From the NCBI RefSeq assembly GCF_000242915.1, contig NZ_AFRZ01000001.1:2170001-2234000 (forward strand): a DNA stretch of 64,000 bases. The letters are read 5' to 3'. Under the pieces are notes generated by a model, which had not been told where the DNA came from, searched no databases, and saw only the letters and a program-made list of their open reading frames with translations. A program made the translations under genes and the position numbers. Source of the DNA: Sulfurimonas gotlandica GD1. Lineage in GTDB: Bacteria; Campylobacterota; Campylobacteria; Campylobacterales; Sulfurimonadaceae. Below are positions 18,029 through 26,320 of the stretch, one piece after another (position 1 is the stretch's first letter; each line of letters begins with the position of its first letter).

Positions 18029-19808
18029 TGTTAAATCCTAAAATAAATTTTGCACCACTATTGTAGTTTTGAACATTTACAGTGCCTCCAATATTATCTT
18101 CAATAATCATCTTAGACATATACAATCCAATTCCCGTACCTTTACCTTGATCTTTAGTTGTAAAGTATGGTTCAAATATTCTGTTAATTACATCCTTTGA
18201 AATGCCACCACCATTATCTGAAATTTCTACATATCTATCTCTTAGAACAATATCTATTTTTCCATCTTTGATATTTTTAGATATTATTGCATCTTTAGCA
18301 TTGTTGATTATATTTAAGATGACTTGTTGAAACTCACTTCTAAAGCCATCAATCTCAAAATCTTTACCGCTTAATGTTATGTTTATATTGTGAGAGTTTA
18401 GTTGTGTTGATTGAATAGAGATAGTTGAATTTATAGCTTCTTTTGTGCTGAATCTATCTTTTACTTTATCTATTCTAAAAAAGTTTCTAAAGTCATCTAT
18501 TGTGTTGCTCATAAATTTTATAGTGTTTTTGTTTTTGCCAATAAATTTATCAATAAATTCTTTATCTATTAAACCATCGCTATAATCATCATCAAGATTT
18601 TGTATGCTCATATTTATCTCATTTAAGGGCTGTCTCCATTGATGAGCAATTGCTCCTATCATCTCACCCATAGAAGCTAATTTTGACTGCTCTTGAATGA
18701 TTTCTAACTGTTTTATATTTTCATTTGTTTTTGTCTCAATAAGATACTCTAGATTCTCGTTAATCTCTTGTAGTTTTTTTGTTTTTTCATCTATTATTGT
18801 TTCAAGGTTTTCATTTAGAGCTTTTAGTTTACTTTCGTTCTCTTTATGCAGAGTTATATCAGATATGTTTGCCACAACAAGAACACCGTTTTGTTTATAA
18901 CTGGAGCCAAAAGAGATGACAATAGGAAAAATAGTTCCATCTTTTTTAATCGCTTGAAGTTCATGTTCTTTACCTAAGATTCCGCATGATTCTCCTGTTT
19001 TTAAGTATTTTATAGAAGATATGTTATGTTTGTCTTTATACTCATGAGGAACTATATATGAAAGGTTATGAGTATTTATCATCTCCTCTTTAGTCCAACC
19101 AAACATTTGCTCTGCTTTTTTGTTATATGTAGTAATCTTTCCAGTTTCATTTATAGCGATAATAGCATTGTTATTTGATTCAATAACAGCTTTTTCATAC
19201 TCTTCCTTATTTATTATCTCTTGTGTATTTGCCTCTATCTTTTTTGCCGCTGGTTTAAATATAAAAAATACTTCAAGCAGTAGAACAAATAGAGTAGTTA
19301 GCATCAGATAAAATTCATATTGAGCTAATATTTCTAGTTGAGAGTTTGCATATTTTTCATACTCTTTTACAGCTTTATCTAGTTTCATAAGTATAGATTT
19401 TGATGAATCACGTGATTGTTTTAGATATTCTTGATTATTAGTTAAAAGCAGGTTTGTAAAGTTTAAAACATATTTGTCAAACTCATCATTAAGCCCTTGT
19501 TTATAGTAAATGTCTGATAGTTCTTTAGTAAATACTTTTGTTAGGAGATATTGATGACTGGAACTTATCTCATCAATTGCATCTTTAAGTTCACTTTTTG
19601 TAGACTTATTTCTATCTGCAGTATAGTTTATACCAAGAATTACTAGTCGTTGAGAGAGCATTCTTTGTTTACCGCTAATGTTGATTATTTTACCATACTC
19701 TTCATTGGAACTAATGACGTTTTTAGTCAGTAAATTGGCGACTATAATAAAAAATGCCACTAATAAAACAGCTGGTATATACCTCTGTGTAATTGATAAA
19801 TTAAACAT
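18021..19808 (-). CDS. Membrane sensor histidine kinase with PilJ-like and PAS domains
   Basis: A 595-residue kinase. A helix (about 10-28) is followed by a periplasmic four-helix sensor of the PilJ/NarX type (about 35-150, with ISGKQRMLSQRLVILGINYTA), a second helix (about 167-186), a PAS domain (about 205-320), a coiled coil (about 325-375), an H-box IGAIAHQWRQPLNEIN and an ATPase domain (NNAKDAI, ISDNGGGIS, GTGIGLYMSKMI). It would phosphorylate the diguanylate cyclase encoded next. NarX-type sensors bind nitrate or nitrite in some proteins; the ligand here is unknown. The pair interrupts the usual moxR-DUF58 order. Confidence 0.88.
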   Translation of the reverse strand: MFNLSITQRYIPAVLLVAFFIIVANLLTKNVISSNEEYGKIINISGKQRMLSQRLVILGINYTADRNKSTKSELKDAIDEISSSHQYLLTKVFTKELSDIYYKQGLNDEFDKYVLNFTNLLLTNNQEYLKQSRDSSKSILMKLDKAVKEYEKYANSQLEILAQYEFYLMLTTLFVLLLEVFFIFKPAAKKIEANTQEIINKEEYEKAVIESNNNAIIAINETGKITTYNKKAEQMFGWTKEEMINTHNLSYIVPHEYKDKHNISSIKYLKTGESCGILGKEHELQAIKKDGTIFPIVISFGSSYKQNGVLVVANISDITLHKENESKLKALNENLETIIDEKTKKLQEINENLEYLIETKTNENIKQLEIIQEQSKLASMGEMIGAIAHQWRQPLNEINMSIQNLDDDYSDGLIDKEFIDKFIGKNKNTIKFMSNTIDDFRNFFRIDKVKDRFSTKEAINSTISIQSTQLNSHNINITLSGKDFEIDGFRSEFQQVILNIINNAKDAIISKNIKDGKIDIVLRDRYVEISDNGGGISKDVINRIFEPYFTTKDQGKGTGIGLYMSKMIIEDNIGGTVNVQNYNSGAKFILGFNNG

Positions 19809-19987
19809 ATTAAACCATATTATAAAAATTACACTATCTATAGTGCTTTGACTATTCTAGCATCTTTTATGTTATATCTTATTAAGCATAGATTTTAACG
19901 AGCAATTATTTTCACTAATCATTAACCCCATTTAGCTATACTCCTAAGAATATTTTTTAATAATTTTCAAAACCGAGATAGCAAAGA

Positions 19988-20818
19988 ATGAGTAAACTGA
20001 AAAAAATTCTAGTTCGAGCAAGACGACAGGTCTTTAGTGAAATGGTCGGGAACAATCCCTCTATCTTTCAAGGTGAGGGCTACGACTTTATTGAACTGCG
20101 TGAGTATATGGCTGGTGATGATATACGTCATATTGACTGGAATATCACAGCGAAGATGCAAAAACCATTTATTAAAATCTTTCGTGAAGAGAGAGAACTA
20201 AATGTCGTTATTGCTACAGTTTTAAATGGAAGCGTACACTTTGGCTCTAAAAAATTCAAACAAGAGACAATAGCTGAGATATCAGCACTTTTAAGTTTTT
20301 CAACTTTAAAAAATGGTGACTTATTAAGTTCATATATATTTACAGATAAAATGATTTCAAACTCGAAACCTAGTAAAAAACTTAATCAAATTCAAAAATA
20401 TGTTTCAGAGATTTTGGATTTTAATGCGATCAATCAAAAAGTTGATTTCAAAGTTATAGCAGATACTCTTTATAAGCGATTGAGAAGAAAGTCACTTATA
20501 TTAGTAATCGGAGATTTTTTTGAGATTCCAGATTTAAAATTACTGGCAAAAAAGCATGAAGTTGTAGCTGTGATTGTAAGAGACATACTTGAAGAGAAAC
20601 CACCTGAGATGGGGTTTGCATCTTTGGTTGATCCTGAGAGTGGGGCAGTTTTGGAAGGTGATTTCAACTCTTCGAGTGTAGAGGCTTATGCTAAAAAAGT
20701 CGTAGCTCATGATCATGAATTATATAATACTTTTAGAAAGCATCAGATCAGGTTTGCAAAAATATATACTCATAGTGTAGCCAGCGTAGAGCTTCGTAGA
20801 TTGTTCGAGGGTAGGTAG
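19988..20818 (+). CDS. DUF58 protein, companion of MoxR and VWA proteins
   Basis: A 276-residue soluble protein. The family signature is clear: GEGYDFIELREYMAGDDIRHIDWNITAKMQKPFIKIFREERE (about residues 27-70), followed by a degenerate VWA-like fold (VIATVLNGSVHFG, LILVIGDFFE). Such proteins are nearly always encoded after moxR. Here a 3.2-kb insert lies between them, so it must have its own promoter in the 180-base gap before it. It is followed directly (no spacing) by the DUF4381-like gene. The function in the Bat system is unknown. Confidence 0.88.
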   Translation: MSKLKKILVRARRQVFSEMVGNNPSIFQGEGYDFIELREYMAGDDIRHIDWNITAKMQKPFIKIFREERELNVVIATVLNGSVHFGSKKFKQETIAEISALLSFSTLKNGDLLSSYIFTDKMISNSKPSKKLNQIQKYVSEILDFNAINQKVDFKVIADTLYKRLRRKSLILVIGDFFEIPDLKLLAKKHEVVAVIVRDILEEKPPEMGFASLVDPESGAVLEGDFNSSSVEAYAKKVVAHDHELYNTFRKHQIRFAKIYTHSVASVELRRLFEGR

Positions 20819-21229
20819 ATGCAAGATAATAATCAGACTTTTGATATTCCACTTCATGATATAAAACCAATAGTAGATATACAAGAGTATTCTCTTTACT
20901 ACTTTTTAGGAATAAGCTTTTTTGCTCTTTTACTTGTCTTTGGATTAATCTACTTGATATACAGATGGGTTAAAGCTAAAAATGCTTTTAACATAAGAAA
21001 AGAGCATTTTGAAGTTATTAACTCACTAAATCTTAGTGATACAAAACAATCAGCATACATACTTACTTCATTAGGGTTTACTTTTAGAGACGATAGCCAA
21101 AGACACACTGAGATGTATGATAACCTAGTTCAAAGACTAGAATCATATAAATACAAAAAACAAGTTGATGAATTTGATAGTGAGGTCAAGGGTTATATAG
21201 AAGTTTATAAGGGCATGATTGATGTTTGA
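20819..21229 (+). CDS. Small DUF4381-like membrane protein of the Bat operon
   Basis: A 136-residue protein. It has a short cytoplasmic or periplasmic start rich in DIPLHDIKPIVDI, one membrane helix (about 29-50, FLGISFFALLLVFGLIYLIY) and a helical tail. The size, membrane plan and place between DUF58 and BatA are those of the DUF4381 family. Its end overlaps the start of the BatA gene by 8 bases. Set 1 has no counterpart. Confidence 0.7.
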   Translation: MQDNNQTFDIPLHDIKPIVDIQEYSLYYFLGISFFALLLVFGLIYLIYRWVKAKNAFNIRKEHFEVINSLNLSDTKQSAYILTSLGFTFRDDSQRHTEMYDNLVQRLESYKYKKQVDEFDSEVKGYIEVYKGMIDV

Positions 21230-22151
21230 CGGACTTTATTTTGAGTTCCCAAGGTTAGTTTTTATTATCTTCTTTTTTGTAGCTTGTGCGAGCCTATGTA
21301 AGATGAAACTGCCATCTATCTACTTTCCTCATACCGGGCAGTTTATGAACAACTCTGTTTCAGCATCTAAGTTACTTTTCTTTTTAAAGTGGCTTGGAAT
21401 TATAATGCTCATACTGGCTTTAATGTCCCCAGTAAAAGATGAGCCTTATACTCTTGAGCCAAAAGACGGTTATGAGATAGCACTTATCCTAGATGCATCT
21501 CAGTCAATGAAAGCTCAAGGCTTTGATGTTACAAACCCTCAGCTTACACGATTTGATGTAGTTAAAGATATAGTCAGTAATTTTATAAAAGAGAGACAAA
21601 ACGACAATATAGGATTAGTTGTATTTGGAGCTTATTCTTTTATTGCATCTCCACTTACGTATGATGAGAATATTTTAAACAAAATAGTCTCACAACTCTA
21701 TATCGGAATGGCAGGAAAATATACAGCACTGTTTACTTCTTTAGCTCAAGGTGTAAATCTTTTAAAGATGAGTGAGTCCAAGAGTAAAGTGGGTATTTTG
21801 CTTACAGATGGCTTCAGTACACCAGAAGTAGATAAAATCCCATTTGATGTTGCTCTAGACATGGCGATTAAAGAGAAGATAAAAATTTACCCTATTGGCA
21901 TCGGAATGCCTCATGAGTATAACATAGAAGTTTTGAGGAAAATTGCTGAAAAAACCGGAGGAAAAGCTTTTGGAGCAGCGAGTGCAACTGAACTTAAAGA
22001 AGTTTACAAAGAGATAGATGCATTGGAAAAATCAGAGATACAGGCTGAGACTTTTTCATACTTAAGCTACTACTATGTATATCCACTTTTTATATCTTTG
22101 TTATCTTTAATGCTATATGTCTATTTTAGAAATAAGAGGGGGCAAGCATGA
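21222..22151 (+). CDS. BatA-like von Willebrand factor A membrane protein, set 2
   Basis: A 309-residue paralogue of the set 1 BatA. Membrane helices lie near 10-25, 48-65 and 285-303. The VWA domain has a complete MIDAS motif: DASQSMKAQGF, Thr in AGKYTALFTS and LLTDGFST. The stretches NIGLVVFGAYSFIASPLTYD and LKEVYKEIDALEKSEI closely parallel NVGVVLYGDFAFIASPITYE and LKNIYDEIDKLESSNI in set 1. The ATG at 21222 is used; the frame is open by one more TTG. It overlaps the next gene by 4 bases. Confidence 0.88.
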   Translation: MFDGLYFEFPRLVFIIFFFVACASLCKMKLPSIYFPHTGQFMNNSVSASKLLFFLKWLGIIMLILALMSPVKDEPYTLEPKDGYEIALILDASQSMKAQGFDVTNPQLTRFDVVKDIVSNFIKERQNDNIGLVVFGAYSFIASPLTYDENILNKIVSQLYIGMAGKYTALFTSLAQGVNLLKMSESKSKVGILLTDGFSTPEVDKIPFDVALDMAIKEKIKIYPIGIGMPHEYNIEVLRKIAEKTGGKAFGAASATELKEVYKEIDALEKSEIQAETFSYLSYYYVYPLFISLLSLMLYVYFRNKRGQA

Positions 22152-23995
22152 GTTTTTTACATCCAGAATTTCTATACTATATGCTGCCCCCTCTTTTTAT
22201 ACTATTTGGACTGCTGCTAACTCAAAAAGAGACTCAAGCACATTTCTTTAGTAAAGAAGTGATGGACAAACTTAGAGTAAGTGCAAACACTATGACTCTT
22301 CGTGCTAGAAATGCGCTGTTTTTTCTTATCGGATTTTTTATCATAATTGCACTTGGACAACCAGTTATTGATGATGGCAAAGTAGTTGTAAAAGCAAAGA
22401 GTGCAGATATTATGATAGCTCTTGATATCTCAGATTCAATGCTTGCCGAGGATGTTTACCCAAATCGCTTAGAACTTGCAAAAGAAAAAGCTCTAACACT
22501 GCTGTCTGAAGCTCCAAGTGAACGTGTAGGCATTATGGCTTTTGCTAAAAACTCATATCTTGTCTCACCTCTTAGTTTTGATACAGGTGCGGTTAGTTTT
22601 TTACTAAAGCAGCTTGACACTACATCAATAACTCAAAAAGGAACAGACTTCTTGTCTATCTTGGATGTTTTTAACACATCTCAAGAGAATGATGGTGAAA
22701 AATATCTTCTCATACTTAGTGACGGTGGAGATTCTAAAGAGTTCTCAAAAGAGATAGAACTTGCTAAAAAGAGTAATATTGTTGTTTTTATATTAGGCGT
22801 AGGTACAGTAAAAGGTGCTCCTATTAAACTTGAAAATGGAAGTTTTATAAAGCAACACGGAGAGATACTCGTCTCAAAACTAAATGAAAATATAGCAGAT
22901 TTGGCGACTAAGAGTGGTGGAGTTTATATTCAAAGTACAACTTCTTCTTCAGATATAAAAACTATGTTAAAAGAGATTAAGGGCATCTCTAAGGCTAAAG
23001 AGCTTAAAAGCGAAGAGATACACAAATATATACCACTTTTTTACTATCCTGTAGCTATGGCTCTTTTTCTTTTACTGATTGCTACTAGTTCGATGAGTAA
23101 GAGAGTAAGAGTAGAGCTCCCATCATTACTGGCGACCATAGTGCTTGTATTTGCATCTGTAGACTCCAGAGCAGGGGTATTGGACTTTATGGACTTAAGC
23201 GAGGCTAAGGATGCTTATAAAGCGGAGGATTATGTAAAGTCAGCAAAACTCTATGAGAAGTATGCCCAGAGTTCCAAAAAAGGAGAGAGTTTTTTTAATG
23301 CTGGGAACTCACTCTATAAACAAAAAAAATATAAAGAAGCTGTAGAAGCGTATGAGAGAGCAACTTTTGACAGTAATAGTCTAAGAGCAAAAAACTTCTC
23401 CAATATGGGTAATGCTCTTGCAAAATCTCAGAGCTTGCAAAAAGCTGTAGAGTCTTATGAAAAGTCTCTTGAAATAGAAGAAGATAAAGATACTAGAGAG
23501 AATTTAGAAGAGGTTAAAAAACTTTTAAAAAAACAAAAACAGCAGTCAAAAGACAGTGATAAGCAAAATGACAAAAAAGATAAAGATAAAGATGACAAGA
23601 GCGAGTCCAAAGAATCAAAAGAAGGTGATAAAGACTCAGATAAAAAAGATAAATCTAAAAAAGAAGAAGACAGCTCAAAAAGTAAAAAGTCTGAAGATAA
23701 AGATCAAAAATCTGATGATATGAAGTCTAAAAAAGAGAAAGCCTCAGATGCAGAGGATAAAAAAGAGAAAAAGAATGAAAAAGAAAAAAAAGAGCAGTTA
23801 GAAAAACTTGATAAAGATGAAGATAAGAATAAATCGGAGTCTCAAAGTAAAGCCCAAAATCTAACTGAAGAAGAAATGAGTGATGCTGAAGAAGCAAAAT
23901 GGATAGATCAGCTTAATTTACAAAAAAACACTTACCTCTATAAACTCGGTGAGCAAAAACCTATGAAGGAAATGAGTGATGAAAAACCTTGGTAA
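22148..23995 (+). CDS. BatB/BatC-like fusion: VWA domain, TPR and charged tail, set 2
   Basis: A 615-residue protein. Two helices (about 10-25, 55-75) precede a VWA domain (about 85-275) with MIDAS DISDS, KGTDFLS and LILSDGGDS. A helix lies near 298-315, then a signal-like segment (LLATIVLVFASVDSRAGVLDFM) and TPR repeats (about 355-450: AKDAYKAEDYVKSAKLYEKYA, FFNAGNSLYKQKKYKEAVEAYERA, FSNMGNALAKSQSLQKAVESYEKS). The tail (about 460-575) is almost only Lys, Asp, Ser and Glu. It ends in DEKPW within a 20-base overlap with the next gene. It is 134 residues longer than set 1, mostly in the tail. Confidence 0.88.
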   Translation: MSFLHPEFLYYMLPPLFILFGLLLTQKETQAHFFSKEVMDKLRVSANTMTLRARNALFFLIGFFIIIALGQPVIDDGKVVVKAKSADIMIALDISDSMLAEDVYPNRLELAKEKALTLLSEAPSERVGIMAFAKNSYLVSPLSFDTGAVSFLLKQLDTTSITQKGTDFLSILDVFNTSQENDGEKYLLILSDGGDSKEFSKEIELAKKSNIVVFILGVGTVKGAPIKLENGSFIKQHGEILVSKLNENIADLATKSGGVYIQSTTSSSDIKTMLKEIKGISKAKELKSEEIHKYIPLFYYPVAMALFLLLIATSSMSKRVRVELPSLLATIVLVFASVDSRAGVLDFMDLSEAKDAYKAEDYVKSAKLYEKYAQSSKKGESFFNAGNSLYKQKKYKEAVEAYERATFDSNSLRAKNFSNMGNALAKSQSLQKAVESYEKSLEIEEDKDTRENLEEVKKLLKKQKQQSKDSDKQNDKKDKDKDDKSESKESKEGDKDSDKKDKSKKEEDSSKSKKSEDKDQKSDDMKSKKEKASDAEDKKEKKNEKEKKEQLEKLDKDEDKNKSESQSKAQNLTEEEMSDAEEAKWIDQLNLQKNTYLYKLGEQKPMKEMSDEKPW

Positions 23996-25397
23996 AATAG
24001 TTTTATTTTTACTTTTAGCACAATTATCAGCGACAGCTAGCGTTAAAGCAACAGTAGATGCAACAAGTATAGAAGTTGGGGAGATGGTTACTTACTCTCT
24101 GCATCTTTCAGGAGTAGATGTTGATAGACCAACAATTCTCAGCCTTTGCGGTACTGATGTGATTTCAACAAGCTCACAAACATCAATAGAGATGATAAAT
24201 GGGGACATAACTAGAAAGAACATACTTAGCTATAAGTTTATGCCACAAAAGAGTTGTGTAATTGAGCCTATTGAAGTAACGATTGACTCAAAGGTTGAAA
24301 AGAGTAATTCTGTTGAAATAAAAGTAGGCGAGATAGTTGCAAATAAAGATGCAGATTTTATTTTGACACTTGAAACTCCTACAAAAGAAGTTTATGTTGG
24401 GGAGCCATTTGAAGTGACCCTTCTTTTTAAACAAAAAAGCGATGCAGAGGCCGTTGATAGTAAGTTTATTCCACCTGAGTTAAAAGGTTTTTGGATCAAG
24501 GGTGAATCACAACCACAAAGAAGTCAGGATGGAAAATACTCAGTTTCAAAAGTAATCTATACGATGGCAGCTCAAAGAGTTGGAAAACTAGATATATCTA
24601 AAGCACAGATACGTATAGCGTCTAGAGCTCATGTTCGTGATAGTTGGGGCTCATGGATACCAAAGATTAAGTGGAGAACTTATTACTCAAATGAGCTAAA
24701 TATAGATGTAAAAGCTCTTCCTGGTGGTGTGGATCTTGTGGGTAATTTTAGCATCAATGCAACTGCGGATAAATCTGAGATAAACCCCAGTGAAGCTTTA
24801 AACATTACTATAGAAGTACTGGGAAATGGCAACTTGGAAGATATAAAAAGTTTTAAACCATATATAGACGGAGTAAATATTTTTGATGAGAAGATAGTTG
24901 TAAATGGAAATAAACTGACTCAAAAGATGGCATTTGTAGCAGAGAGTGACTTTGTTGTAGCGCCGTTTGTTTTAAAGTATTTTGACCCTATTACAAAAGA
25001 GATAAAAACAGTCTCAACCAATGAAATAAGTATAAAAGTAAAAAATGCGAAACCAAAAGAAGAGTTAACTATTAAAAGAGAAGAAGTAGAGCCAAAAGAA
25101 GTTGTTCAAACAGTAAACTTTTCAATCTCTAATCTTTGGATTGCAATAATCTTTATTGTTGGTTTAGCATCTGGAGTATTAATAATGCTTCTGAAACCTT
25201 GGACGATTTTAAAGAAAGAAAAAAATATTTCAATAAAAGATCCTAAAACACTTTTAATTAAATTGTTTCCATATAGAAATGATGAAGAAGTTCAAATAAT
25301 TATAGATATTTTAGAAAAAAATATCTACTCAGATGCTAAGATAGAGATTGATAAGAAGCTTCTAAAAGAGATTATTAAAAAATATAATCTACTCTAA
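23976..25397 (+). CDS. BatD-like membrane protein, set 2
   Basis: A 473-residue protein with a signal peptide (IVLFLLLAQLSATASV), a large extracytoplasmic part with repeated beta-sandwich-like segments (VKATVDATSIEVGEMVTYSLHLSG, then DADFILTLETPTKEVYVGEPFEVTLLF, then GNFSINATADKSEINPSEALNITIEVLGNG), one helix (about 383-402) and a cytoplasmic tail. The three repeat openings, Glu/Lys-V-G/N-x-x, are typical for BatD. It is the last gene of the operon and its end overlaps tyrA (opposite strand) by 9 bases. Confidence 0.82.
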   Translation: MMKNLGKIVLFLLLAQLSATASVKATVDATSIEVGEMVTYSLHLSGVDVDRPTILSLCGTDVISTSSQTSIEMINGDITRKNILSYKFMPQKSCVIEPIEVTIDSKVEKSNSVEIKVGEIVANKDADFILTLETPTKEVYVGEPFEVTLLFKQKSDAEAVDSKFIPPELKGFWIKGESQPQRSQDGKYSVSKVIYTMAAQRVGKLDISKAQIRIASRAHVRDSWGSWIPKIKWRTYYSNELNIDVKALPGGVDLVGNFSINATADKSEINPSEALNITIEVLGNGNLEDIKSFKPYIDGVNIFDEKIVVNGNKLTQKMAFVAESDFVVAPFVLKYFDPITKEIKTVSTNEISIKVKNAKPKEELTIKREEVEPKEVVQTVNFSISNLWIAIIFIVGLASGVLIMLLKPWTILKKEKNISIKDPKTLLIKLFPYRNDEEVQIIIDILEKNIYSDAKIEIDKKLLKEIIKKYNLL

Positions 25398-26219
25398 GAT
25401 ATCGTGAAGTTTATAGCCATCGTTCATGGTTTTATTGACTTCACTCCACTCATCGTTCTCAATGCTTTTCTTTAGCATTGAAAGTTCGCCTTCAAATACT
25501 TCTATTGCTTCAAGAAGATTTGATTTGTTTTGTCTAAAGATGTCTTCCCACATATTTGGTGAACTTTTCGCGAGTCTGCTCATAGAACGAAAACCACCGG
25601 CAGCCAAAGCTAAAATATTATGTTTATTCTCTTGTTTCATTACTGTGTTCGCAATTGAGTAAGAGATAGCGTGCGGCATGTGCGATATGAAAGCAGCATG
25701 ACGATCATGTTCGTTTGATCCCATAAAGTATTTTCTCATTCCAAGAGCTTTAAATATCTTTCTACTAACTTCTTGTTGGAACTTTCCACTATCTTCTAAA
25801 TCACATAGAACAACTACCTGATCTTTATAAAGACCTTCTATAGCCGCTTTAGGACCAAAGTACTCTGTTCCAGTCATAGGATGTGCTGCAATAAAGTTTT
25901 TTCTGATTGCTGGCGGAACCGAAGAGACTATTATGGACTTAGTACTTCCTAAGTCTATAATAGTTGTATTCTCATCTATGTCTGTTAAATTTTTAAGTAC
26001 AGCTATTACTCCATCAACAGGAATAGCTAAAAAGATGACATCATATTTTTTCACTTCTTCAAAATCTACTATTTCACTAACCAAATTAAGCTCTAGAGCT
26101 TGTTCCTGGTGCTCTTTATTGTGGTCACTTCCAACTATCTTATCGATAAAATCTAATTTTTTTAGACTAAGAGCCAACGAGCCACCCATAAGTCCAAGTC
26201 CAACTATTGCTACATTCAT
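25389..26219 (-). CDS. tyrA: Prephenate dehydrogenase
   Basis: Converts prephenate to 4-hydroxyphenylpyruvate with NAD(P) in tyrosine synthesis. The 276-residue product has the nucleotide fold VAIVGLGLMGGSLALSLK at its start, the catalytic-region AAHPMTGTE and SNEHDRHAAFISHMPHAISY, and FRSMSRLAKSSPNMWEDIFRQN. It lacks a chorismate mutase or ACT domain. It is convergent with the Bat operon. Confidence 0.93.
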   Translation of the reverse strand: MNVAIVGLGLMGGSLALSLKKLDFIDKIVGSDHNKEHQEQALELNLVSEIVDFEEVKKYDVIFLAIPVDGVIAVLKNLTDIDENTTIIDLGSTKSIIVSSVPPAIRKNFIAAHPMTGTEYFGPKAAIEGLYKDQVVVLCDLEDSGKFQQEVSRKIFKALGMRKYFMGSNEHDRHAAFISHMPHAISYSIANTVMKQENKHNILALAAGGFRSMSRLAKSSPNMWEDIFRQNKSNLLEAIEVFEGELSMLKKSIENDEWSEVNKTMNDGYKLHDILE

Positions 26220-26320
26220 ATTATTCTTTTATATTTAGTTTTCAAATTATGTCACAATTTACTTAACATTAACCTCATAACGGGTAAAATCTTTTCTTAT
26301 TTTATAACTATGGAATTTTA

